This document shows positions 22,871 through 36,196 of a stretch of DNA of 64,000 bases, piece after piece (position 1 is the first letter of the stretch; every line of letters starts with the position of its first letter). Source of the stretch: Hofstenia miamia (Eukaryota > Xenacoelomorpha > Acoela > Hofsteniidae); contig CABFPE010000019.1 of the NCBI GenBank assembly GCA_900660155.1, positions 1,490,551 to 1,554,550 on the forward strand, in the 5' to 3' direction. Both the position numbers and the translations under genes were made by a program. The notes under the pieces were generated by a model. It did no database searches. It saw only the letters and a list, made by a program, of their open reading frames with translations, and had not been told where the DNA came from.

Positions 22871-25116
22871 GGTGAAATTATTTTCTACAAAACAAAGAAT
22901 GGTGCAGCGATCCTACAGATTTAGGAAAACTCCGAATCAGACTTCACACTTCTTACATTAATGGCGTAATAAGGAGTGAAAATTAGCAAAATTTTGACCG
23001 ACGTCTTAGTGATGCTTAAATTTTGAACTCAATAGCGAAGACTGTAATTTTACAACTTTTACTAAAATATTGTTTGTCAAATTCAATGTTTGTATATTTG
23101 CTTATAAATTTTTTCATTGATAAAATACTGTATATAAGATAATTCTTAAAAATGGGCATGAGATGCATTTCAAAATTTAAATGGGGATTGACATGTCCTC
23201 CCATTTCGAACACTAATGTCTATTAGCTGGTACATACCTAAGCAGTGTTAATAATAAGCAGCCAAGCTGTTATTTACTTTCTGATAGGGTCAAAAGAATG
23301 AAATGAAGTTCATCTCGTGTGGTAGCTAGTCACCCCTTTGGATTCGCCCCTCTGTAAACAAATGTTGGCAAATGAACAGATATTGGTTATACTACAGCAC
23401 ACTTACTTTCTTCGCAATTAAAAGAATATGCCATGTAAATAAGATAGAAGCAAAATTGCATAAAATAGTGTAGAAAAACTTAACTGATTTATCAACAATA
23501 GACCTCTATTAGTATTGCTAAATCCGTTTATTGTAATTAGCTCAGTAAGGAAACACAATTCATTGAAAGCTATTGAACATGTATCAACCTCACAATTTTC
23601 TCAAAAATATAAGTCTATAATTTGCATTGCATTACTCATAAAAAAATTACTTGCGGTAGCTGTCGCAAGTAGAAAAGGTGTCAAACTAGTCAAATTGTGG
23701 TGCCTTTTTGAAAAGAAACAACAGTTAATGTTCACTTAGAATGAATTGTTAAATGATTTGATTCATAGACTACCCAATATGCATGTTTAATATCTACAAA
23801 ATCATTCACAAATAATGTTTCTAAAAGTGTAAATGCTTAAGTAAACGTTCACCGATACTGTCGCAATCTCTTAAAGAATACATCATTCGCCGCAAAAACA
23901 CTATTTATAACGACGCGATGTACAATGACAAAACCACTTAAGTCCTATAGCTAAAAATTTAGCTTTGGATTTAAATCAAAGATCATAATCTTCAATAGCT
24001 TTATTCGTTTGCATAATAAATGGTATTTTACAGAAAGAATAGACCATCTGCATTATTTGTTGATAGAATTAGACGTTATTAAAATCAAAATATGTACTCT
24101 TGTTAGATACGTTAGACTACATTGAAATGCATTAGAATCAGCTAAATGTTAGCGTTCAGAAGATACATTGTTTTTATCGATAGTACCGTATTTGACAAAA
24201 AAGTAGAAATCAATGTCTTTACATGAACGAATTTAATATAACTAACAATATTGTATTATAAATACATGTATCCGATTAAATCATCAAACTTATATGTATG
24301 TAGATGACCAATGGAAGCAGCATGCTACCAAAAACAAACAAAAAGAATAGAAAAAAGAAAATGTAAGAAATACAAAAAACCAACATTAAGAGCCTGGAAT
24401 ATAAGCTGCAAAACAAACAGAAAACATACATTGAAATATACTATTTTGCTCAATTCACAGTCTACATGAAATTTTTTCTCTGGGCCAGCCTTACGTGCCA
24501 GGTAAGCCCACTTCTTCTTTTGGACTGCCCGCACATTTAACTCAACAATATTCTACTATACTAATTAAATAGCGATATACTACAATATCACGCAACATTA
24601 ACCAAGCCATTACATTTTAGAGTCGATATCACTTGAATTATAGTTTTAAACTAATAATTATTCTAGATTTAGTTTGGTTCTAAACTTGGTTATGAAATCT
24701 GTTCAATTAAAATGTTAAGAACAGGGTTGAAACATTTCGCCTGGGGCTTGCTCATACCTGAAGCTGCCGCTTGTCGATTTAGCGCCTGAAGTTACTTATT
24801 TTATATGAATATTGTTTCTGAGATTTATGTATTTTTCTACAAACGTGTATAAAAGATTGTCATCTTATATGTGTACATATATGTATATTATTTTGCACAA
24901 TATCCCATAGGTTTAACCCAGACGCTAATAATTGGGACCACCCAAAAGTGAATAAGGTCAATACAGCAAAAATAATGTCAAAATTGACACTTTTAAAAAT
25001 AAAGTCAAAATTGGAAATTTCTAAAATAAAGTTAAATGTATACAATCAGTTCTTATAAAGTGGTTGCTGTTTTTCTCACAGATTGCATATTTCTAAAAAT
25101 ACGCAGAATGATAAAC
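22871..25116. other. AT-rich non-coding stretch
   Basis: Several short open frames (for example 23515-23739 and 24325-24534) lack any recognisable domain or exon context. Near 24970-25030 the phrase AAGTCAAAATTG is repeated in diverged form within a short distance. Nothing else is supported. Confidence 0.4.
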
Positions 25117-26430
25117 CAGCGGTGGCTCGTAGATGGCGCAACATGTTGGGAGCTATTGCAGCGTTACATGTGTTAATAATTCTACAGGATACCAAAGCAT
25201 GCTAAAACCGACAAGGTGAAGATTATGGAAATTGTGAGCGACTTTTTAACTGAGTATATATGCACCCAAATGATAAACCGCTTTGCAACAGGGGCAATTA
25301 ATCAGTTCGTTAAGAAAATTAATTTTTTATGCAAAGCCAAAAGAACTCGGAAACTTTAAGGGATATATTGAAACGAGTTCACAGCAAGTTTCGTCAAAAC
25401 AATGAATCTCTTTATTGCTCCTCCGAACAAAGACTTTGCTGAATAGGCAATTGAAAAAAAATAAGACAGCTTGACATGCAGAAGTCATTCCTAGTCATGA
25501 AATGGCCATTGCCCAGTGAAACAACCCCCGGCGCAAAGTGGAACAACATGTCTAGAATGAAGAAACTCGCGTTATTGAAGTTCTAAATGATAAAAAATTC
25601 TTTCTGGTAATCGATGAATCTGAAATCAATGGTTGCAAGTATTTTAACATTCTTGGAGATGATATTGCAGCTCCAGAATCGACATTTGCGCTAGTGTGTG
25701 CAAAGCGATGTGGCCCGTCAAATCATGCAATTGTTTCCCAGCACATTGATGACGCCTTGAAAAAGATTAAAATAGCAAGGAACAATTTTCTACTACTATT
25801 CTCTGACGCTGCTACATATATGGTAGCTGCTGGTAATAAATGTCTTAAGAACTTTTACTCAAGGCTTTTTCATGTGATATGTGCAGAGCAAATACAAGAA
25901 TGTTGACAAGCTGGTGGCCACTTTAAAGACTGCGACGATGAAGACATGTGTTTCATGAAATTGATAGTCCACCTATTCCAAAGATTACAAGATGGAGTAC
26001 ATGGCTGAGAACTGTCATCGAATACTATGCACATTATGTACCAGAAATGCTGTCGTTGCCAGAGGATGGGGAATCAATAGACGTGCCAAAACAGCAATCA
26101 GAAACTTAGAACTAGAAATGGAATTGACGGAGATTACAGGTTGTTATAGAGGTCCTTTGGAACTAATTGAAAAATCACTCTATGATCCAAACATACAACG
26201 ACTTGCAGTGTTTTAACCTCGAAGATCGATGTGCACTTCAGGATTATATTCAACAAAGAATCGAGCAAAACGATTTGCTGAATATAGTCAATTGTACTAT
26301 GTCAGATATCAGTCCAACCATATTTGTAAAATAACAATCATTCACCGCTACGACATGGTAGAAAACGCTTCTCTTCTGAAGAAAATGTTGTGCAAACTTT
26401 CTGCCTGAAAACTTTGGAAAACACTATCTT
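25117..26430 (+). mobile_element. hAT-like DNA transposon remnant
   Basis: A frame near 25192 reads KHAKTDKVKIMEIVSDFLTEY. Another starting near 25570 reads TRVIEVLNDKKFFLVIDESE, the segment with the first catalytic Asp. The frame at 25694-25903 contains ARNNFLLLFSDAATYMVAAG followed by FHVICAEQIQEC, matching the LLFVSDAAPYMVKAAK and HVTCLAHAL blocks of invertebrate hAT/CGGBP1-like transposases. The frame at 25992-26213 continues toward the C-terminus. Stops and shifts separate the pieces. CAGCGGTGGCTCG at 25117 would suit a hAT terminus, but I could not find its partner on the right, so the boundaries are approximate. Confidence 0.7.
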
Positions 26431-27572
26431 CTATTTTAATCACTGTGCTGATAAATAGTGATAAATAAAATTGATTTGTCCTAAAGTCAATTAAAGTCAA
26501 AATTGATCAATCGTTAATAAAATCGTAAATTGTGGATTAAAATTTATTGGCCTTACTAATAATATATGAGACGTACAGTTTTTAATGTGAGTTTACATGT
26601 AATTTACGCATGTAAGTCTTTTTTTCTGAATTGTTTTCTAATGTAAATACATATTTTTCTATATAAAATAGTTTTTTTATTCAAATGGGTGCAAGTTATA
26701 ACAAGATTAGAAATAAAGTTTCTGTTATTATAAATATTTTTATTTTATAGAAGAAATACAACTAACAAATCGATATCTAAAGCTTAGCGTCCAATAAAAA
26801 TTTTATATGAGATTTATATACACGTTTAAGCCTTACTGTAAAAAACTGATATTTGTGGCATAATAGCTTAAAAAATAGAAGTTTTCCTTGAAACGCCAAA
26901 TAAAAAATAACAATTTTGACTTAGGCGGTTTTATCATTTGACGGCACTTTTAGTGTGTGAGGTTGTAGCGACCAGAAGTAGGCTAAAATTGATGCAGAGG
27001 AGTTTCATTTATAAAACTATATAAAACTAGTGTCATTCACAAAAACGGAAAACTTTTTTATACAGAATTTTGAAAAAATAGGTTTATATTAATAAGATAT
27101 TTTATGTGTAATGATAACTTATTGTATTGAGATTAAAACTGCTAAAATAAGATTTCGAATGAAACCAAGCTTTTTGCTTTGCAATTATAATTGTGCAGCT
27201 TGCACTGAGTAGAAATATTTTCTTGTCAGTAACTGCACTTTTAAACATCTTAAAGGAATTTGAAATTTCGTTCTAGATATATTCTGTTGCACAAAGATTG
27301 TTGGTAACAGCATAAGCTTTTGGCACAAAGTCATTTTAGTAATATACATGTGATTCTGACAAATGCATATCCCAAAATAAGTACATGTGTGCTTGGTCAC
27401 ACTATAGTTAACATGTAGAATGAAAAATTAAGATTGAACTTATGCAGTTCTTCTGTATATAATCATATTTATATGCGCCAAGACTTTAATAATAGTGATA
27501 TTAATGTAAAAATGAGAAATAATGGTAAAAATTAATAAAATGTAGAATCTGACAAGACCATTGAAATTCCGT
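26431..27572. other. AT-rich non-coding stretch
   Basis: No exon or element was recognised. A minus-strand open frame at 27185-27400 has no domain. Confidence 0.4.
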
Positions 27573-27574
27573 TA

Positions 27575-27866
27575 CAGTGAATCCTCGATTATCCAGCCGC
27601 CATGACAATGTAACTTTTTTTACAGCTACTAAATATTGCTTATTTAATCGCCCACTCATTTTCCCTTTGGACATTGTTCCCCTTGAATAACTAAATTTCA
27701 TTTTGACGCATGCCCGCAACGTTATACTCATCCACCATTTTTTTCATATTTTAAAGGGTCAAAACCTATAGATAGATAAAATTTTGAGTATTCGATCTTT
27801 TGGATAATCCGGCAAATTTTCAGTAGATGTGCGTTCATTATGAGCCGGATAATCGAGGATTCACTG
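27575..27866. mobile_element. pogo/Tigger-like MITE (292 bp)
   Basis: The left end is CAGTGAATCCTCGATTATCC at 27575-27594, preceded by TA. The right end is GGATAATCGAGGATTCACTG at 27847-27866, its exact 20-base complement. Cleaving TIRs with CAGT-A-CCTCGAT-ATCC are characteristic of the pogo/Tigger group of the Tc1/mariner superfamily. The right flank reads AA instead of TA. No transposase is present, so this is a non-autonomous derivative. Perfect outer TIRs suggest it is younger than most elements in the window. Confidence 0.9.
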
Positions 27867-28011
27867 AAACCAATTAGTTTTTTAATTTTCAATGGAATTA
27901 ATATTTTAATTATGCCAATATGTGGTGATAAGATTGTGTAATAACCCTAAAGGAATATAACATTTATCATATACATATTTTATTGAGGAACATTATGTTA
28001 TGATGTAAATG

Positions 28012-28027
28012 ATATATATATATATAT
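28012..28027. repeat. (TA)n microsatellite
   Basis: A short run of TA dinucleotides in AT-rich sequence. Confidence 0.85.
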
Positions 28028-28939
28028 GTAAAATTGATGTTAACTTTTTGAAATTCCGTTACCCAATAGTTTTGTGATCATAAATCACAGAAAAATAAAT
28101 TATCTCATTGATGAACATACTAAGGAGTCACACATGACACATTTCAATAAAAAAATAAATCATTATTGAATGAGTAGCATCAATGAAAACGAAATTCCGT
28201 TACTGCCTGACCAGCCCCTTTAGTGAAATTTCACCGACGAATATAAAAACTCTAGGGTATACAAAGAACTTCTAATCAGTGAAATGGTATAAAATGATCA
28301 TGTAGGAAGACAGAAATGTGAAGATCTTTAAAACCAAACCAACTAGCTGAGATATCAACAATATTAAGGTAACCATTATCATAAAACTATTTTTTACTAT
28401 TCTTAAAAATAGTGAAGACCGTGAATTTAACAGCTTAGCTTCGGTATGTTAAAAAGGCTGATAGTTAGGATAGAATTCTATAGCAATTAATGTACATTTT
28501 AGCGAGAATTAGTTCCGTTTTTAAAATAAAGATATAAATTTATATTATCAAATTTAAAGATGTCTTCAATGAGACTTAAGTTTGAATAAAAATATTTTAT
28601 CAATTTTAGAATTAATTTCATTAATACTGGTACCTAAATTACACCAAATATATTTTGTGATATTATTTACGACGAGAGGCCTGATAATAACTTCAATAAA
28701 TGTCCTCATATGCTTGGTTGTTGAAATTGAGAGCCAAAATTTGAGGTAATTTTGATTTTTTCAAAATGGTGAAAAAGACAAAATTGAACGAGTTTTCGAA
28801 GTTCCGGATCGAATTCCCCGTGTTTTTCAGGTCCAGAAAATGCATAGCATAGAATGGTCAATTTTCTTTGAACTTAATTGTTTACCGATACACTCTGTGC
28901 GAAGAAGTTCTAGTAAACAATATCAAGAAAAAATTATAA

Positions 28940-30420
28940 TATGGAAAATCAGGTTGTTATTTTTTTTAGGTTTTGAGGTCAATTATTACTGATTATAACC
29001 TCCTTTGCTATTGGAGGAAAATATAGTGTAGATAGAGGCTTGTGTAAAGAGGGTTTCATTAATCGAGCGGAACTATACACTTCTGCACTTGGCAATGATC
29101 ATATTGCTGTTCTATGTAAACAGACAGATTAGAGAAGCGGGCATTGATATTCCTATTGTTACTTGTAAAGACCTTCCCAATTAATAAAACAATAATTAAA
29201 AGTAAGTTGACAAAATTAGGTTGATATAGAGAAGTCAAGGAAACCAGTGATGAAATAAGTTAACTCATGGTCATGAATTCATTTGGAACAAATGGATTTA
29301 AGAAATGGTGGGAGCCTGTAAGCAGGTTTGAAAATAGAATTGAACGCGTTCTTCAACAGCTTCTCAACAATTAAAGAATTAGATATAATTTTTAGGATAG
29401 ATACTCCTAGTTTTATCGCTACGCAAGTGTTCAATTATGCTAACAGCAACATGTCCTGCTGGCTAGACGTTTTGAATGTTTAAAATGTTTAAAAGAATGC
29501 TTACTTAATGGAAGAAGTTTATTGTTACATATTCTATATCAAATTCGGACCTTCTCAAATTGTGAGAGTTTGTGCAAACTACACATACTCATAAAATTCC
29601 ATGTGCCATTGAGGTGAAACACCTCAGACCTGTCTCTATCACGAATGCTATGTCCAGAGTCCTTTAATGACTGATGCTTAAACATTTATCAATGAATCTT
29701 ATAACCATTCATTAGTATGACTCCACGTCTGGAGCACTTAGGATTCAAAATGCCATTTTAAAGTGACAAATTTAGCTTTTGTCACGTTTTTGCCCTAGAT
29801 ATGATTAAAGATTTTGATCATTAAATCAATTCATTATCTTCAGGCTTAAAGTCATTTACTCTAAAAATCAATCCACATACTACAAATTGGGTGACAAGCT
29901 TTTTTGTTGTGCCAACATTTCACCAGAATAGACGAATCTATTATTCAGATGATATCGGTGTATTGGAACCAAACCTTACTAATTAAACGAAAATCGAAAG
30001 AAATTATTGCTATTTTTAAAAGCCAAACATGCAATATGATAGCTCCGCCATTATTCCCAGGAAGTGAATGAACTAAAGATGCTTGGAATTAGTACGATTC
30101 AAAATTGAATTCAATACGCATATCAAAAATATATGTGGGAAATCTATGTCAAATATTTACGTGTTGATTAGGGTAAAAAGGATCTGAAAATTTTATACCA
30201 AACTTGTAGTATCCATATCGATGCACGGAATCTATGTTTGGGGATTTGCCTCTAATCAACTATTGGACAAATTGGACAGCGTACAAAGATAAAGACAGCG
30301 TAAAGATTTTAAATAATGGATAATTAAACAGGAATACGCGAACTCATATCGAAATTCCATGTAGTAGTCAGAAATGGTTATTCCCTCAAGAAACTTAGGG
30401 AGTGTAATCAATCCATCTGC
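28940..30420 (+). pseudogene. ancient LINE reverse transcriptase remnant
   Basis: Conceptual translation shows ordered RT landmarks despite many stops. Around 29575-29660 a frame reads KIPCAIEVKHLRPVSITNAM, matching the P-K----YRPIS(L/I)xxxxxK block. Around 29745-29770 comes GALRIQNAI, matching the GF--G-ST--AL block. Around 29795-29830 comes FALDMIKDFDH, matching the LD-SKAFD block with the catalytic Asp. Around 30210-30290 a frame reads like the ---YG--VWG------L---QRR-LR C-terminal block. No intact frame remains; this is among the oldest insertions here. Confidence 0.65.
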
Positions 30421-31642
30421 TTTTCAGTGAAAAACTCAAAAATGCTTTTAAATTATATTTCATACAATATATATTATAGACGTTTTTCTTGGTATTTTTC
30501 AACGACTTGCCAATTACAAAAATTTTTTGTTAGATCAGGCACATCGATCATTTTTCAATTTATGTATACACTTATTTTAAAGCAAAAAATAAAAAACATT
30601 GAAAATATATAAAACAAAAATGATATCAATAATTATTGTTATGAAAAGTCTCGTTCTGATTAAAAAATCCTTTATTCAGAACAATAATACATGGAGAACA
30701 ATTTAATAATATTTTTTAAATAATCACGCTGGATTGTATTTTGTGTCTTAATAACAATCGATTGTGCAAACAAAAATTGTTACTAAATTATTACTATCAT
30801 TATGCAATAGCGAGTGGTGGGTTTTGGACAGCAGTATACCGCAACAATGGAGATTTTTATCATCTTACGAAAATATAGATATTGCTGAATTTCCTTAGAA
30901 TTATGTATCATTCGAAGAAAAGTTTAAACACAATTTCTTAGGTATTTTGTCAATCGGTTCAATTTTATTAGGGTATTATAGAATTTTATATGGAATATTT
31001 AAAAATTACTTTTAATATTTTGTATGTGAAATCTCTTAGTTTTACTTCAAAAACAGTTTTTTAAGAAATACCTAGAGATTTTAAATCTTAAAACAAAACA
31101 CGTTATCTGTATATTTTTTATGCCACCCTAAGCTGTATTAATTCTACGCTAATCATGACAATTGTGTAAATCGATACCGCGATACATCGCATCTCTATTT
31201 GGTGCATTAAAGAGAGTTGATGTAGGTGTTTATGTAATTTGCAACATTTAACCTAATCACGTGATGGGTATGCTTGGCGCTTTCATAATCAATATTGAAA
31301 GAAATGGGTGTCTATAAGGCGCGGATCATTGTTTGAAGGAAGTCCCCCTTCGCTTTAAAAGATTCGGAGTCTTATCTTAGGGTGGAGCAAATAAATGGGA
31401 GTTCAATGGGAATTCTCGGAATCAGAAAACAATTTATAATTGATTGAATATTATTGATCTATATATTATTTTTGTATTGAATGATTTTAATATGTTATTT
31501 GTATTTGTTTACTTTTTGTGCTAAGCATATACATGTATTATAATTTAATAATGTATAGCAAATTTTACAAAAAAATTATAATATTCACTCAAATACCTCA
31601 ATAAATATTTGTTTGCCGCATTTAAAAAAACATAAATATATA

Positions 31643-31675
31643 AATATTTATATATATATAGATATATATATAGTG
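31643..31675. repeat. (TA)n-rich microsatellite
   Basis: Near-continuous TA dinucleotides interrupted by single substitutions (TATATAGATATATATATAG). Confidence 0.85.
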
Positions 31676-32483
31676 CAAAATATAATAAAATTTGCATATT
31701 TTTAAGCCGGAGCAGCCAGTACAAATCTGGCTAACACATGGCCATAACTTATATTCTCTTTTCGTGAGAATTGCAGCGGGCTATGGACATATAAAAAGGT
31801 CGCATGATAGAATGGTATGCAACCTTCTATAAGACAATCCAAATATTTCAATGTGCGTCATGTAGCGGGTACTATTTGGAATCGAACTAGGCATATATCA
31901 GTGTCATAGACGGGACATAGTGCGAATCATGTATTCGTAAAACGGTTTTATCAGGCACTCTTTATCACTTCATGTCAATATTGGCCCCTTGGGAGACAAT
32001 TAAAAGAAAATAAGAATATTGCCCCCATTGTTAGCACCTCCTCCACTCCACACTGCAAAAAATACGAGTTTTGATTGAGCTTTAGAAAAATTCATTTCAT
32101 AGTAATTAACATTATCAGAGAGTACTTAACATTATCAAAAGAGACTACTACATTATGTCGAATACATCATACTGTTGAGCATATCATATGTTGTCATTTT
32201 ATATGAAGTTGCAGATAAACAGTTTTGCAAGGACAGTGGTAATTTTCCTCCGTACCTCTCCCTTTAATGCCGATACTGTACACCAGCATTATACACAACA
32301 TATTTAAAACAATTTTATAAATAATATTAGAAAGCGGATAGAATGGAAATTATGCATTAAAATTTATACAAATCTGTAACAATAAAATTCGTATAATTTC
32401 AGATTTACAACGGGGTAAATATGTATAGAAATAAATACAAATCGGGAGAATAAATTCCCTGAAAAAGTAAAGCGCTAGAAAAG

Positions 32484-32505
32484 TATATATATATATATAT
32501 ATATA
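32484..32505. repeat. (TA)n microsatellite
   Basis: Uninterrupted TA dinucleotides, about 11 units. Confidence 0.95.
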
Positions 32506-32607
32506 ATATGATTTATTTAAAAATTTCAGCTAAGATAGGACTTGATTTAAACAAAAAATGTATAGATTTTCAAAATGATACTTTCCATCGTGCAAAGCCC
32601 GTAGCCA

Positions 32608-32660
32608 AGGGGATGCTAAGAATCCTCTGAAATATTTATTTAGTGAAATTAGCATCCCCT
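32608..32660. repeat. short perfect inverted repeat
   Basis: AGGGGATGCTAA at 32608-32619 pairs with TTAGCATCCCCT at 32649-32660 across a 29-base loop. This would form a stable hairpin in single strand. It could be a tiny MITE remnant; no target duplication is apparent. Confidence 0.7.
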
Positions 32661-33917
32661 AGAACTTCAAAAATTAAACGAAATGTTGATAAAGCAATTG
32701 CAGCAAGATGGTCAGCTTAGCCAACAATTTTGTTAGTATCTAGTAAACAGTTATAAATTTCACGTTTCATTTAATAACATAACTTCATAATTCTGTACTA
32801 TATGTAGCATAGACAATATCTTAAAATTATATTCGCATGTAGAATTCACCTTGCTTTCACTTGTTTAAAACTACTAGCCTTCTGCACTGTGACTAATTAT
32901 TGCACAGCTATTAAATTTTCCTGGATATTTATTAAATCTAACAATACAATTTGAGAAGCTATTATTAGAGGCAGTAGATTTGACAGCAATTAATTTGAAA
33001 ATAATTTATTTCAGCACCTTTTTAATGAAATTATCAAATTATTTGAATCTTCGGAATCAAAATAAAAAAATTATTTTTTAAATAAAAACTTTGATTGGTC
33101 CTTAATGTTTCTATAGTACCAATAATAGCAGCATTAGATAATTAGCTCATAGATTTCCAAAATATGCAAACATCTACCGTACTATTTTTGAAACTGGTCA
33201 ATCTAAGATAGTTGAAAATTGCAGTTTAAACTAAATGATTCAAGTCATATTAATGAGCAAAATTCAAGGGAATTTTTTAATAACAGTACATGTAGCCCAA
33301 CTATTATAATGCAAATATTCAGTGAATTGTTGTCAGTAATTGAACAGATTACTATCACATACAAATAGTTGCAAGAAATATATATAAACTTTATTCTCAA
33401 TATTTTTAGAAATGTAACAGTTGTTATTTCCTATATTCAAACTAGGATTTCAGGGTCAGAATTTTATTGGTTTTAAACCCGTGAAATTTTCTCGTGCCAT
33501 AGTCATACGGCATAACTTCTATTTTGACAAACATTGTGAGTAATCCGTGCTCCAAGTTTTTTATTTATGGCTGCAGTCTCATGTTAGTTCAATTCCAGTA
33601 TAATGAAACTGGCAGTGAATGATTCATCATAACCCTAATTCAAGCATACAATATAATTAGCAAAATTTTAGAAAAAAGATTAATACATTCCAATTTTGTT
33701 TTGGAAGGATTTGCAATTACAGAATTTGAATTAAGTAAAATTCAAATTATCTAAACCTGAACAGAATGATTTAAAAACATACAATAATTCACTCACTAAT
33801 TTGAAGTATCTTAAATTCCATCTATTTGGTTGACATTTATATAATTGTTCAGAAAAATTACAAATTTCATTAATGACTAACATTAATTCAAAATCTGAGC
33901 AATTTTTGCTTTTTTAA

Positions 33918-36196
33918 CACTAGAAGCGAAGGCCTTTTAATATACCTAAAAGCGACAAAATCCGTCAATTGACGATTTCTATATTAGGTTTTGTAAATTA
34001 CTACAAATATACCGAAAACGTTATTAACATATTACAAATGATATTTAAAACATAAATTCATGTAAATATTCATGTATTCATAGATTGTATTGTCCTATTA
34101 AAATAATCAAAAGGGTGTGAATAGTTTATGTAAATATTTTAAGAGGAACGAATTTTTTTTGTAGCAAGAGTTTCGTAGCTAATTGTACCCAATAATCATG
34201 GATTACTAAATATACTCCAATTTCATTTGATAAAATTGCTGGAAATGTGTAGAAACTTCAAGTATACCAGTATCATTTGTAATATCTCAACGAATGTCAG
34301 CTCAACCTTTCCTGCAAACAAGGATGAATATGGAGATAACACTGAACAAGATTTAGAAGAGGTATAGGAGAATAATGATTAACAGCTATTACATGATATT
34401 TCATATTCAACAAGCAGCAGTGATAAAGATTTAGACCTCTTGTCACATAGCAAGAGATTGACAATGAAAATAATTCACACCGAGCGTGAGATGGAACTGA
34501 ATGGACAATAATTGAAAATACACAAGGAGCTAGACGTGGTAGAATGCAACGACAAAATATAGTAAGCCAGCCTGAAGCTGTAACACGAGCTTGTGCTGGC
34601 ATCATAGCTCCATTAGACGAATAGAAACGTCTCTTTGATAATTGGATGCTGAATGTTATTGTTGATTGTACAAATGTTTTTGCTAATGAAAGGATAGATT
34701 ATTGGAATCTAACAAGAGATGAACTAGAAAAATTCGTTGGACTACTGTACCTAAAAGGGATTACATATCGACGAAATTATCCATTTGAACAACTATTATC
34801 AACGACAATATTCAATAAGACAGTCTCTCCAAAAAACGAGAGATAAAATGGTTTCTCAGATTTAATCGTCGTAGAAATCTGCAACATGACAAGTTTTGTC
34901 CAATTTCAACTATTTTAGATCGCCTTGTTGCCAATTATCAACGTTGCTACCACCCATGATCATTCTTGACTATATGCCCGCAAAACCGGAAAAATTTGGG
35001 ATAAAATTTTGTATATTAGCTGATATTTCATCAAATTATTGTTATAATCTCAAGCCCTATCTTGGAAAAGATGAGAACCAATATGTGTCACTTGGTACAC
35101 ATGTTGTGCAAAGACTTATGGAACCTCGAAACAACAAAGGATACAATGTAACTATTGACAATTTTGTTAATTCTAAACAACTTGCTCATCTTACGCTCCA
35201 ACAAATCGTTGAGAACTTCCTCCTCCTCAAAATTTAGAATTGCATGATTCTGTAATGTACCAAAGCTGCAAGTTGCACCTTATCAGACATCAAGCCAAAC
35301 CAAAAAAAGTTGGGCATATACTTTCTACACAGCATAGTGGTGCTGTTTATCAAGAAGAAACCTGAAAGATATTATTTTATAATAATAATAAATATGCAGT
35401 TGACAGTATGTGTCGTCAAAATTCGACAAATTTGGGTTGTAGACGCTGGCCCTTGGCCGTTTTTTCTAATATTTTGGATATTGCTGGAGTGAACGCATGG
35501 GTGCTGTGTAAAAACCAAACACATTCTGATATCACTTTCTGCAACAACTGTTAAAGGGCTCAGGAAGTACGTTGATAATCAGACTACTCAATGCAACTTT
35601 GTCCGAACTCTCCAAAATCGAGTCACCTGTCAGATTGATGTTCATTGTGAAAAGAATAGAACTGTGAATTTGTGCAGAATTTGGAGTAAACCTGTTTGTG
35701 CGAAGTGCCAGGCTGTCATATTTATCAACTGTTTTGACGAATAGCTGTTAAATACTTCTTTTGTTTTTGGTAGCGCATATATATGTATTGTCTCGATAAA
35801 AATTGCAATATAGATGTATCTTTATCAAATTGGTGACCAATTGTAATAATGTTCATATATTGCACCAAATATTAGAAACATACAGAAAAAAATATAAGGC
35901 TAAGATTTTTATACCAGTCTATTTTTTCAGTTAGAATGTAGAAGCCACTTGTATAGCAAGATAATATAACTTTTTATTAATAGTGTATCCTGAAAACATA
36001 TTTAGCTAAAGTAACAAATAGCAGTCGTCAATTGTCGGGTAATGGCGATTAAAAGTATATCTACACACTACTTTTTTCTATGAAATAATCGTAAGAAAAA
36101 TTGGTCCACTTGTGCTTTGCAATTATAAAAAAAATAGTAAATAATTATTGAGGAAAAAATTCAAACCATCAATTGACGGGTTTGGCGCTTCTAGTG
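33918..36196 (+). mobile_element. piggyBac-superfamily DNA transposon with both ends
   Basis: The termini are CACTAGAAGCG at 33918 and its complement CGCTTCTAGTG ending at 36196. The left flank is TTAA (33914-33917), the invariant piggyBac target; the right flank reads TAAA, a one-base decay of TTAA. A perfect palindrome, CGTCAATTGACG, lies about 45 bases inside the left end, and close variants lie at about 36026 and 36168 near the right end, forming subterminal repeats. Length 2279 bp fits the superfamily. The transposase inside is broken, so the element is dead but could have been mobilised in trans. Confidence 0.92.
34330..35745 (+). pseudogene. piggyBac transposase (DDE_Tnp_1_7), inactivated
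   Basis: The frame at 34646-34843 contains IVDCTNVFANERIDYWNLTR and DELEKFVGLLYLKGI, the N-terminal DDE_Tnp_1_7 signature. The frame at 34896-35234 contains YMPAKPEKFGIKFCILAD and, after a gap, NKGYNVTIDNFVNSKQLA, where TIDNF holds the second catalytic Asp of the family. Just before YMPAKP the segment carrying the first catalytic Asp (usually DEQ-x-FKGR) has been lost or scrambled. Near 35620-35740 a further frame shows RVTCQIDVHCEKNRTVNLC and KPVCAKC, the Cys-rich C-terminal domain. Several stops and shifts separate these pieces, including TAG at 34622. Confidence 0.85.

Larger units (their letters stand above)
30421..33917. other. AT-rich stretch with microsatellites and a short hairpin
   Basis: No gene is supported. 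TA microsatellites lie near 31643-31675 and at 32484-32505. A 12-bp perfect inverted repeat lies at 32608-32619 and 32649-32660. The segment 31690-32060 is a little richer in GC and unique within the window, with a minus-strand GTTCGATTCC resembling a tRNA B-box, but no A-box or cloverleaf could be placed. Confidence 0.4.

Noticed and set aside
31860-31935. Minus-strand tRNA or tRNA-derived SINE (GTTCGATTCC resembles a B-box)
   Set aside because: No matching A-box at the right distance and no acceptor or anticodon stem could be folded by eye.
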